Shown here: positions 25,430-35,372 of the stretch, piece after piece
Numbering within the stretch: the stretch's first letter is position 1
How the letters are laid out: every line of letters begins with the position of its first letter
From: Pleurostoma richardsiae
Taxonomy: Eukaryota > Ascomycota > Sordariomycetes > Calosphaeriales > Pleurostomataceae
DNA: 64,000 bases
NCBI GenBank assembly: GCA_030052745.1
Contig: JANBVO010000058.1
Location: 62,001-126,000, forward strand
Reading direction: 5' to 3'
Notes under the pieces: model-generated
The model's database searches: none
What the model was told of the DNA's origin: nothing
The model's input: only the letters and a program-made list of their open reading frames with translations
Made by a program: the position numbers and the translations under genes

Positions 25430-27270
25430 TCAGTATAGATCACCACATACGTCCAGTGAGCGAGGACATGCCAATGACGCACTCACCGACCGGGAGGATC
25501 GAGATTGGCTGAGGCGGAACCTGATGTGCTTCCAGAGCCAAGTCATAACTAAGCCAGACCCGACACAAACAACAGACATTGCGGGCACGTATGCGGACAT
25601 GCTTCCGTCGAAGAGCTTGTGGGTAATGCAGCAGAGGACAGGGGCCGTGCAGTCACAGGCCGAGCAGCGATCGACACCTGTAAGAGAGAGGATACAAAGG
25701 ATCAGGAGAATTGAGATGAACTTGGCGAGAGAGCCGAACAAGTTGGGGGAATGCCCTTGAAACTGATCCTTGGGAATTCCCCAAGTCAGGTACGGTCGCT
25801 GCGGAACCCAACCCACGAGTTCAAGGCCGTGGGAACTTTGATCTGTCGAGAAGCTGTAGCTCCATGGCCGATCTGTTGTGCTCCCGGTCTCCTGACCGCC
25901 ACTGCCGCTGGCGCAATACCAAGTCGGACTGTTTGCTAGACCGAAGTTTGTCGCGCTGTATGAGGAGCCGGACTGCCCAGAGAACTGCACATGAGAGCCT
26001 CGGTTCTGCGCATCAACCCTCAACACTGAATGAGAGGACCGGCTGTCCTCGTCAGTGACGTATCCGTAATACCACCTTTCCCAAGCATCTCCTAGACCAC
26101 CGTCGCACTGGGGACAGGGCTGGGGCCCGTCGTTCAGGAAGCCGCAGTCGAGGCATTTGAAAAGGAAAGGTGAGTTCGATTCACGAAATTTAGAATGGGA
26201 ACTGAAGAAATGGTCGGCCACTTCCTGGAGACTGCAAAACCGTTGGAGGCAAATCCCATTCGACCCACTAGACAGCACTAAAACCGTTTCAGAGGCACCT
26301 CCCTGGCACTCCCAATCACCCCAAAGGCCCGACAACTGGCGCCCAATCGGCACGTGGCGCTCTTCAGTCAAGCGTTGCGGGGGAAAACTGCCTATCGTTG
26401 TGAAGTCAGTGTTGGCTGTTGTCGGCATCGACGGTGTGAAGTAGTCAGACGGTGGCCGCCAAGGGCCTGTGCTGTTGCCAAACTGGACAGGCGCCGTGCT
26501 GCCCGCCTCTAATGCCAACTCGGGCGGGTACCTATATCCTGTCTCGATATGCCCTGGCAGGCGGGACATGTCGCCTAGAGTAATGCCAACGAGATCCCGC
26601 GAAGTTGTTTGCAGAGCACGAGACTCTGCTCCAAACGAGGGAGATGGTGGCATAGGGTTCGGCTGGATCTGTCCATGGAAGACGGGCATGCTGGCATTCC
26701 GCTGAGCTTCTTTGTAGCTCTGGTAAGCGGACTCGAACAATCTTAGGTCCTTATGATAGCACTGATGTTTCACTTAGCTCCTGTTTAATTCAGAGGGGGC
26801 CACGTGCATTTCCCTACCTTCACTCTCCGCGCGCGACAGTCCGTACAAGCACCCAATTTGCGGACAAAGGCAGCTCTGCTCTTGGTGACAGCATCGAGAG
26901 GCCCACGCCGGCGGGCTTTCCTTCGGCCACTGTCAAGATCTCGTGGTTCATTTTGTCCGGTTTTGTCGATTGCGCGAGCAACCGAGCGCGAGCTGGTACA
27001 CGAGGTGCTCCTCGACATCGATGTAGCAGATGGGGAAGGGGGGCGTAGGAGGTATTCTGGCTCGGCACTCTCGTTATGGCCATCTCGCAACTGCAGACGT
27101 TCGTCCAGGTTCAAGTCCAGCTGCTCCTCCACATCCCGCATATGATTATAGGCGTCCTGTTGATCGGGCGTAGGAACCGGCGGTGGCTGACTTTCAATGC
27201 CGTCGGGACCCATGTGAGACGGCGGTGTCCAGAAGGACGGTCGCCTGGGCCTCTTTGGTGGTGCCGACAT
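25430..27270 (-). CDS. Protein with half zinc cluster, zinc ribbon and C-terminal membrane segments
   Basis: Two exons on the minus strand: 27270-26818 and 26761-25430, giving 594 aa; the intron is 56 nt. The N-terminus is basic (PPKRPRRPSFW), then disordered. At residues 142-154 it has ACTDCRARRVK|CYH: a single CxxCx6C half-cluster plus His, with the intron just before the third Cys, as in true Zn2Cys6 genes. It continues into a KDLRLFESAYQSYKEA helix. A CxxCx9CxxC ribbon (C354, C357, C367, C370; KCLDCGF, PCPQCDG) follows. Two hydrophobic helices come at about residues 493-512 (AKFISILLILCILSLTG) and 543-562. The start is the first ATG in this frame after a pyrimidine-rich leader (MSAPPKRP). 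I do not recognise a named protein. Shared layout with the downstream gene suggests a related role. Confidence 0.82.
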
Positions 27271-28606
27271 CTCGAGTGGCGGGAACGGGCTGCGCTGGGT
27301 TATTTTGTACCGGATAGCCTTGCTTGTAGTGACGTACGGTTTCGCAAGCCTTGGTGGTGGGCTGGTCCGGTCGTGGCACGCGACCGATAGGTTCAGGCGT
27401 AAGAACACACTCAACGCAGGAACGAAAGCATGGCGGACGATGCACGCATCGCTAGAAGAGAAGGCGACGTAAAGAGAACGCCAGAAAGGCGGAAGAGAGA
27501 ACGGGAAAAGGAAAAGGAAAGGAAAGAAAAGAGAGAGAAAAAAAAAGGGGAGGAGAAGAGACAAACTGACATGGCAGCAGAGAAGGCGACCAGGCAGACT
27601 TCGGCGCAGGAGGGTAGGCGTCCTTGTAGCCCCTCTTCGTTCCCCTCGCACATGCGCAGAATCCGGAAGCCATCACTCGAGGACTCGCAAGATCCGGCCA
27701 AGTCTCAATCCGAGCGAAGCGCTAGGCTGCGAGAGAAAGTGCCATTTCTGCTGGTTATTCGGATCAGAATAGGGTTCTGTTAAGATCTCGACTCGTTTGT
27801 GCGTCCGAGGTATGAAGCACAACGCGTAGAGTCGAGGGATCTGCCGCTCCTTGACGTCCTGAAAAGGAGGGGCAGAGAGCACGGGTAAACGTCCTGGAGA
27901 TTATCGTACGTGGTGGCATCGTCCTCTTGACGTGCATGCGCGTGTAGCGCACAATTGTGGCTGCTGCTCAGAGGATGACAATCGTCAAGGCTGCCGAGGC
28001 ATTGCGGGTTATCGCAGCCCGTAGCCGTCGAATTCGTATTATAACGTATCGCTCGCCGCGAAGCTGTTGTTGATGCAATTGTAAAGGCCAGGAGCAATGT
28101 GCCTCTAGGCCTCGAAATCCCCGCTGTTACTGTCTCTGCACCAACAGACGTCACCGCTAATCGTTACTGTGATCTGGACTGTCAACGAATGGCCATCGCC
28201 TGGGCGGTCGCAACACCGAAAGCTGGCAAGGTGTAGCAGGTAGATGGGTCGTCAAGCGGGTATTCCCAGGCGACGTAAGCGGATAACTGGTACGTGCTTG
28301 TAACGTTATGTGGAGGTATCTCACGGACCTGGCTGTGTTTCGGGAGGGGCATATTCGCGGGGCAAGAAGATTTGGACGTATTGCGCAGTTCTACAGAAGG
28401 CAAGGAGGAGGTATAGTTTCAACCCTTCATCTTGAAGTCATCACCGCCCTCACACTTCCTTCGGTCCTTTCCCCAGTCATGACAGCCTCGTCAAACACCA
28501 CAAGGACGCGCCTCTCGGGCACCTTCCCTCGTCATTACCTTCCATCGGAAAGTCGCGGCGGGCTGACAGGCTAGAAGGCGTGCCTCGAAAATGGGCGGGA
28601 TGGATT
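27271..28606. other. Intergenic region with polypurine tract
   Basis: Promoter side of the half-cluster gene at 27270. At about 27480-27565 the plus strand is almost pure purine (AGAGAACGGGAAAAGG, GAGAGAAAAAAAAAGGGG), so the transcribed strand of that gene has a long polypyrimidine leader or promoter. No gene is supported up to the BAR-SH3 stop at 28607. Confidence 0.5.
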
Positions 28607-30265
28607 CTAAAGCGCTTTACAGTAGTTTGCGGGGAAGTTACCCCTGACACCGGCCAGTTCACCAATCCACCAGTCCTGGTCTGTACCCGTCCGTTTGATG
28701 ACCTTGATTCTGTCGCCTTCGCTGAAGGACAAGTCCCCCTGACCTTGGCCCGTGAACGAGTACTGGGCGACGACCACGTCTGGCTGGGTGCTCGGTACCC
28801 GCTTGGGCGGGGGAGGTGGAGGCGGCTTCTTTTTGGCTGCGCCGCTGATATTCTGGGTCGCGTACGAAGGCGAGTTCGCTCCCGCCGTTGACGGCCGATT
28901 TCCGAAGTAGTCCGAACGATTACGGACTGAGCCAGGCGAGCCTCCCGGCGATGGACCGAGGACCGTGGCTGTGGTGAAGTCCGTGGGCCTCAGATGGTTA
29001 GAGTACCCAGGACTCGAGGCGCCCGGCTGTGGAGCAGGTGACGCAGGTGATGCTGCGGAGGACAAAACAGAATTCGCTGACGGAATCCGCATGATCCGAC
29101 CGCCTGCCCCGCTGCTGGTAGGAGCACTGGGGATCAACCCTGAAGACGTACGTCGGTAACTGTCAACTGCACTGTGACTCGTACCGTTAGACGGCTTTCG
29201 TCCCTGACCATCGTCGCCCAGCCTCATTGACTGATGTATAGCCTTCCCACGAGCAATGAAGCTGAGGGACTCCGCCTCCCGGTGGACCGGTTGGAAGTCT
29301 GATGACCATTTGGCGACGACATCATCCATGGGGGGCGGCGGAGAAGGAAAGTCGACCTCCTCGCAGTAGGTGTGTAAGATGGTGTAATATGTCCCTAGCA
29401 GCCTGTTCTGCAGGAGCACATGCTCCGCTAACAGAGGTTGGATGATACTGAAACAAGCCGCTATGATCGGCGGAAGCGTCTCCCTGAGATGACCGTCTGC
29501 AATGTGGAACTCCTACGTTCGACTCATTAGCCCTTCCCTGTTGGTCTTCCTCACTATGTGCCTCCAGGCCTGGTCCCAGTCTTGCTTACCTCGGCCAAGT
29601 TGTTCATCTCGTCCTCAGCTTTGGCCAGAGACGCTTCCTCCTTGGGCGTTCGGCTTGTTTTCCGACCCAGCCTGCTGACTCTGTCCTGGCTCTTTTCATA
29701 ATCCAAGCGCTTGTTCTCCCTCTTCTTGATTGTCTTTCTGATCGGCGCAATGCAGTCTCTCGCATCTGTTGCAGGTCGGATAACTCTCTCTTCAATTGAG
29801 CCGAGATCGCCAAGCAGCTCGTCCTTTAGCTCGGAGTATGCTTCTCTCAACTTGAACGTACGCGTTAGCTGGAGCTCGGGGGTAGGCACAGGCTCGCGGC
29901 CGTGCCCATCAGATGCCCCGACCAATGGGTCGTAGAGACCTTCGTACTCGGTGACGACAGCAAGTTGCGTACTCAGGAGAGACGCCCAGGAATCCCGCCA
30001 TGACTTCGCGCCCTCGATGACCTGTTTGTGTAAAGATGCGGAAGTTAGCACTGTGTTGCTCTCGCAGGAGACAAGACAGACGAGGAGGCAGAGTCTGGCT
30101 GCAAACTATGTTGGACGAAGATAGCGTGGGTAAATAAATGTTGCTACAAACCTGGGCGAGGACGCGATCGGCATCTTCATAGTCGTTGAGCAGGATGGAG
30201 ACCTTTGCATTATCTCCTGGGCCTTTGTTCATCAGCTTCCCAAACTGCCTCTGCATGGACTGCAT
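28607..30265 (-). CDS. BAR and SH3 domain protein, Rvs167-like
   Basis: Three exons on the minus strand: 30265-30152, 30021-29590, 29512-28607, giving 483 aa. Introns are 130 and 77 nt and all joins are phase 0. The first 240 residues form the helical BAR region (MQRQFGKLMNKG, DADRVLAQVIEGAKSWRDSW, then a charged helix with KKRENKRLDYEKSQDR). A Ser/Pro-rich linker follows with a seven-proline stretch before a C-terminal SH3 domain (VVVAQYSFTGQGQGDLSF, DWWIGELAGVRGNFPANY). BAR-SH3 proteins sense or bend membranes and link actin to endocytic sites. This is the fungal branch whose N-terminus is MQSMQRQFG rather than that of canonical yeast Rvs167, so a separate, less studied paralogue is likely. 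Start codon chosen at MQSMQRQ. It is divergent from the DUF2439 gene. Confidence 0.92.
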
Positions 30266-31100
30266 TTTGAGTGGTTCTGGGCTAGTCACGTCTCCAGGCG
30301 ACCTGATGAGGGGTCAATCCAGTGCCTGGGACAAGAAAGGTTGGCGGCAATGTTGCCCTCAGGGCGCAAAGACAATAGGTTATGTAAGGGTAGGATCCCT
30401 CACGAATGAAGTGGTAAAAGGAAGCGAGCTGTGGGTGGCCATTAACAGGGGGGGTGGGATGGCTGAGCAAGAGCGTGAAGAGGCGACTCCGAGGTGACTG
30501 AGGAGGGGTACGGCCACGCATGCATGAATGGAGGTACGGAGCCCGCAAGCAAGCGAAGGACAGCAGGAAAGAGCTACCTCAACTGCTCCGGATGACGTGT
30601 CTACCTGTATTCAGGAGGTGGTGAGCCAGGAGTAGAGTACCCGGCGGCCGGGGATGAAAATCCGGGGAAAGACAGAAACAAGATGTTGGTAAACGACGGC
30701 GTCCATCGACACCATCCACCGCCTGCCTGTGGCACAGCGACAACGGAAAGGGGCGCGCGACCTTACAGCACAAGTACTCCATAATGAATACCTTAGGTAC
30801 CTAGGTACCTAGTAAGTATCTACAGTTCTTACTCAGGTAGGAGTTGCGTGGGGGAAGTGACGTACCACAATTTCAGCCCCAATGTGGCTGTGGTATCAAG
30901 AGGCACTATAACGGACACCAAGCATCATCTGACCAGTCACATGACAGCGCGCTGACCTCGAGTGTGACTTTTGCAGTCCGAACGCGTTGCGTGACCTTGG
31001 AGGCAACGTACACGACGTACGGGCAACCGAGCCAGAAGCTGCCAGTAATTACTGGCCAGATCGTGAAGGTGACGACGCGCCATCCCTAGTATCATGAGCG
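30266..31100. promoter_or_regulatory. Shared divergent promoter with TACCTAGGTACC palindromes
   Basis: These 835 bases separate two divergent start codons. At 30789-30816 there is a run of overlapping palindromes (TACCTTAGGTACCTAGGTAC, continuing CTAG). No gene is seen. Both 5' leaders must lie here. Confidence 0.5.
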
Positions 31101-34049
31101 ATGGCGACGTTTACCACTTTCGCGATGCAAACGGCAGAGACAGCAATGAGCAGCCCTCCCCGCACCGCTGCCGTTTTAGACTATCTGTGTCTCTTCACCC
31201 ATGACATACGCCGGAAGCAGAAGCGATGGCAAGATGGGCGGCTTAAATTCCATACGTTCAATAAGCGCCTCATGGTGTACGATGAACAGGGCAACTTCAT
31301 CGGCGACATGCACTGGCGGGCGGGCGGCGACTTCGAAGAGGGCGAAGAGATCCAGCTCGAGCGCGGTGGCGTCATAGTGCAGGTTGCGGAATGCGTTGGC
31401 AGGCGGGAGCAGGACCTGTCCGAGTTGCTTGACAAGCGGGCCAAGGAGAAGGAACAACGTCAAGCCAGTGCAGCATCCCGGCCATGTCCCCTTTCGAACC
31501 CACAGTCCATCTCCAGAGCACCGCCTGTCGACCACTCCCAGCTGTTGCACCGGCCATTGCATGAGTTAATTGGATCTCCGTCCGGCCACCATGGTCGCGC
31601 AGCCCTTCCTGTCGAGTCACCATACGAGGAGCGCCACAGTGGCCAGAACCCCGACAACCGGGATGCACACCAAGCCAAGAGGAGGCGACAGCATTCTCCA
31701 CCGCCGAGCAAGAAAGGTTACGCACAGAATTTGTTTGGGGCTACTCTGAACCTGAGTGCGACTCCCATGAGTTCGGCACCTCCTAGAAAGCAATATTTAC
31801 AGGAGAAAAGTCCTTCGACTGAGGGCGCTCGGATTATTGGCGAATGTCAGCGTCCTGATGCTCCTAGGGAACGATCTGCACCGCATAGGCCACGACCTTC
31901 CGGCCTAGTATGCTCAACTAGAGATTCAGCAGCTATCAGCAACGTGAATCGCATAACGGGTAGCCTTCTTCCCCGGACCCCTAGCCGAGTCCACAAAGCC
32001 GTTAGACGCCACGAGAATCCGGGGGGCGCACAGCCTTTGCTGGGTACCAGTCTTAACTCTATTCGAAGGGTCAGCGACGGCATGGCGAACGAAGTTGATA
32101 GCGTGGAAACCCCGAAGGCAGTAGTTGCAAGGCATCGCCCAGCAACTGAACAACAGAGGCGTACAGCGAAAAACTCACCGCAAACCATGCACAATTTATC
32201 AAAGGGATTGAATATCTCTTGCCACAATATCTTCACTGTTGGAGACGATAGCGAGCATCCTATCTCGATCAATTCTGATGATAGACCAACCAAGCGGCCT
32301 CCAGCGAAGGCAACTGTCTCTGGAACCCATGTCATATCGGTACCGGCAAATAAGAGTCGCACGGATACATCGCACCATGCTGATGAAATCCTGACGCCCC
32401 GAGGCAAAGAGCTGAAGACCGAGCTACGCATTAAGTCAAGACAAAAGAGCGGGCTTCTCATGATCTCGCAAAGAGGAGTAAAAGAAGGAACTCGGACAGG
32501 CAGCTCAGATGGAACAGGAGGATCTAAATGGACAACATCAAGCGATGTTGGTGCAAGTGTGACTGAAAAGCCTGGCGGTGACGATCCCTTTGATCCCTCT
32601 CCGCCGGACGAAGGGACGCCGCGATCATTCCATACGAATGATGCTAGCATGCGGAAGAGTACCTCAGTGTCCCCCTCTATCGGGCTGCCTCAATCCGACA
32701 TGTCATTGCAGGAATCTTCACACAACATCACACGATACCCGAGGAAGTGTCTGAGAAAGAAAGCTAGTCCGTGCAGCGGCGTTGTGGAAAGAGAGAACAT
32801 ACCATCAAGTCCCGACGGTGTTGGGACACGCACCAGCTGTCTCGAAGTCTCCGGCAATGTGTCGCCTATGCTCATCATCCCTTCCTCTCCTAAAGATGGT
32901 CGTAGCGTAGATGCCATGGCCTCATTAGAAGGACATCGGACTACGAGGGACTCGGAAATGCATGAATTCACAGAAGAGCCGACAGAGGAGCCGTCGACTG
33001 ATTCGCAGGCGACTTTACTAGTGACACACCCTAGATCCACTCGACAGACACTACGCACCATGCCAGGCAAGGACGAACCAACAGACAATAATGGTGCCGA
33101 CGATGAAGCAGGAGAGAGATTACAGATACCTTCCCATGCCGAGAGCGTACGTGGTCGCGACGATGCTTTGCCAGAGGTCGTTGCTGGACCGCGCTTGGCG
33201 AGGCTAGCGAGGAAGAGTGTCAAGAGTAGGGAGGTTATTGGCCTCACGATCGATAACACCAAGCTGCTGCGCGGCCTTGGCACAACGGGACTAGCATTCA
33301 CTACTGAACCTCCAAACCGATTACCCATTGTGAGCGCCGTCACAACTAGCTACGTGCCGGAAACGGAGAACCTTGCACAAGCCCGAGAGAGTGAGAGTTC
33401 TGTTTTAGTGACCGAATATGCACGAAAATCCCAGGTGCCGGACACAGCCCCGATGACGGATGGGGGGGTCGCTGTGGCGGAGAGTCCATCGCTGCCGCCT
33501 GTACAGTCGCCGAGGACAGATACAAGACATCAGTGTATCTCTCGCTCTCCGGCAGCCGATACTGAGGCCAACACGGACAGAGAGCGGGCGTATCACGCAA
33601 CGCTTGCATCTCTCGGCCGACCAGCAGCGCTGCAACCGCGCTCAGTTAATGGATTAAGTCGGCAGGATTCCTTAGCAGCATCAGACGCGGATCGGACAAG
33701 CTCAGAAGAGCCAAGTCTTGGTCTCGCTAGAGCAGTGGACGGCAGAGAAGGGCATCTACCACCGCCACGCATCATGAATCCAGCGACCCGTGGCCGCAAG
33801 GCGGCATTGAGATCTCATGCTGCCGGCCAGGTGCCGCAACACGTCCTGCCGCCGGACCCGGCTGTCGCCATCGCCAGACCGTTACAGGGCGCCATCGGCG
33901 ACCATGAGCTCGATACGCCTCGTGAGACTAAGAAACAAGTTAGGCCACCGGTTAAGAAGATGACCTTCCCCGGCTTCATGCCGGCGAAGGACAGCGGGCC
34001 CTGGAGCCGAGAGGCGTATGATCTCCTCGAGAGCGGCAGGCCTGGATAG
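31101..34049 (+). CDS. DUF2439 protein, Mte1/Dbl2 (ZGRF1 N-terminal) type
   Basis: One uninterrupted frame of 982 aa. The conserved N-terminal domain spans about residues 25-115, with LFTHDIRRKQKRWQDGRLKF, KRLMVYDEQGNFIGDMHW and an EEIQLERGGVIVQVAE strand. This is the DUF2439 domain of yeast Mte1, fission yeast Dbl2 and vertebrate ZGRF1. Those proteins are recruited to damaged DNA and work with the Mph1/Fml1 (FANCM-type) helicase on recombination intermediates. The remaining 850 residues are Ser/Pro/Glu-rich and apparently disordered, with a short conserved tail (MTFPGFMPAKDSGPWSREAY) typical of fungal members. No helicase domain is present, as expected for fungi. Start: the first ATG at 31101 or the in-frame Met16 at 31146 (MSSPPRTAAV); both lie ahead of the domain. 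Confidence 0.9.
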   Translation: MATFTTFAMQTAETAMSSPPRTAAVLDYLCLFTHDIRRKQKRWQDGRLKFHTFNKRLMVYDEQGNFIGDMHWRAGGDFEEGEEIQLERGGVIVQVAECVGRREQDLSELLDKRAKEKEQRQASAASRPCPLSNPQSISRAPPVDHSQLLHRPLHELIGSPSGHHGRAALPVESPYEERHSGQNPDNRDAHQAKRRRQHSPPPSKKGYAQNLFGATLNLSATPMSSAPPRKQYLQEKSPSTEGARIIGECQRPDAPRERSAPHRPRPSGLVCSTRDSAAISNVNRITGSLLPRTPSRVHKAVRRHENPGGAQPLLGTSLNSIRRVSDGMANEVDSVETPKAVVARHRPATEQQRRTAKNSPQTMHNLSKGLNISCHNIFTVGDDSEHPISINSDDRPTKRPPAKATVSGTHVISVPANKSRTDTSHHADEILTPRGKELKTELRIKSRQKSGLLMISQRGVKEGTRTGSSDGTGGSKWTTSSDVGASVTEKPGGDDPFDPSPPDEGTPRSFHTNDASMRKSTSVSPSIGLPQSDMSLQESSHNITRYPRKCLRKKASPCSGVVERENIPSSPDGVGTRTSCLEVSGNVSPMLIIPSSPKDGRSVDAMASLEGHRTTRDSEMHEFTEEPTEEPSTDSQATLLVTHPRSTRQTLRTMPGKDEPTDNNGADDEAGERLQIPSHAESVRGRDDALPEVVAGPRLARLARKSVKSREVIGLTIDNTKLLRGLGTTGLAFTTEPPNRLPIVSAVTTSYVPETENLAQARESESSVLVTEYARKSQVPDTAPMTDGGVAVAESPSLPPVQSPRTDTRHQCISRSPAADTEANTDRERAYHATLASLGRPAALQPRSVNGLSRQDSLAASDADRTSSEEPSLGLARAVDGREGHLPPPRIMNPATRGRKAALRSHAAGQVPQHVLPPDPAVAIARPLQGAIGDHELDTPRETKKQVRPPVKKMTFPGFMPAKDSGPWSREAYDLLESGRPG

Positions 34050-35372
34050 ACTCTACGAGGGCTGTATGATTCTTGTGCGCTAGTTGTCTGCTTTGTCCAC
34101 CGTGGGTAGCACGAGTTACAGAAATTGTCCGCCGCTTTTGCTTGGTGGCGGTGGAGTTGAATTATGGATGTAGCCATAGTTAGGTACAGATGCGCATGTG
34201 CAGTGACTACTTACTCATTAATCAACGTGGGAAGGACACTTTCGGGGCTTAGGCGCATTGCACTCTATCCAAGTTACACCGAGGGGGCGTTCGCGCCCGC
34301 GTGATCAAAGACCTACGGACCCTTTGTCGTGTCCTATACCGCCTTGTTCTCGTGGTGATTCGGATCCCCAACAAGTGGCACAACACTTCTAGAGAGCGAT
34401 CAGGCATGGGGACTCGAGATCTCAACCGGCTCCCAAAGATCAACAGAGCGTTTTGAACTGCGTGGTCTCGCTTTAGCTTCTGCAAGAGTCACATGGACTG
34501 CGGGCATTCAAGTCAAGCAGCGTTGACGGAGGAGTCTCTGCTGGCCCATCCGCAAGACAGCCTCCACACCCCCCATCCAGGGAGGTGAGTAAGAGCCATT
34601 AAACAAGTCCTTCTGTGCCAACTGTGTTCAGCCTCTGTATTGAATACGTAGACGCGGTACGGACTTTTGTCATTCGCCAAAAATTAATAGTATCAAAGCA
34701 AAAGCGACAAGATGCTCCCTCCCACGAGACCCTTCTTGGTCAGAAAAAAGACTTTCAACGCCTTGTTTTGCGGGCGCATAGCCATAAACGAGAGTCTGGC
34801 GCGCCGGGCCGGGACCTTGGGAGGCCAATTGGACTACGCCATACAAGAAAAAATGTTCACTTTACGGTATAGAATACAAGGCAGGACAGGACGTCTTCAT
34901 CGCTCCGCAGTTTCCACCAAGTCTATTCCAGCTCGCCAGATGTTGTCGCGTGAAAATAGGGGGGTATCACAAAAGAACAGAATGGTGCAATGTTCCAGCG
35001 CAGGTGGACGGTCTAATCCGTCTAAGAATGAGTCGAGCCCGGTTTTTCAGAGACAGAAGCGCCGCGAACCGGGATGGGCTATCCGGGCCATCACCCTGTC
35101 CATGAAGCGAAGCGGCATCAGTGTTCCCTTCGACTCAAAGGCCAAAGGTAACAGGGGGCGTTTCGACTCGCAATCCTCACAACAGTGGGAGGTGTTCCAT
35201 TTCAAGAAGACTGACGGCTCGCTGTCGTAGCAATACAGCATCCAGTCAATGCGACATATTCCGGCCATTAATCGTGGCGTCTTTGCCGTGTGTGGAGTCC
35301 GAGTTCCCCGGCTTGTCGGGAGAAAGGCTGTCTGAGGACCGCGAGCGAAATTCCACGGGACTGGTCGTAAAT
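34050..35372. other. Convergent intergenic region
   Basis: It is the 3' flank of the DUF2439 gene and of the minus-strand gene ending at 35373. A 172-codon plus-strand frame at 34712-35230 has a basic, low-similarity look and no motif; I do not call it a gene. Nothing else is seen. Confidence 0.4.

Noticed and set aside
34712-35230. 172-codon plus-strand open frame
   Set aside because: No family motif, no intron context, and it lies in a convergent 3' flank; composition is compatible with chance.
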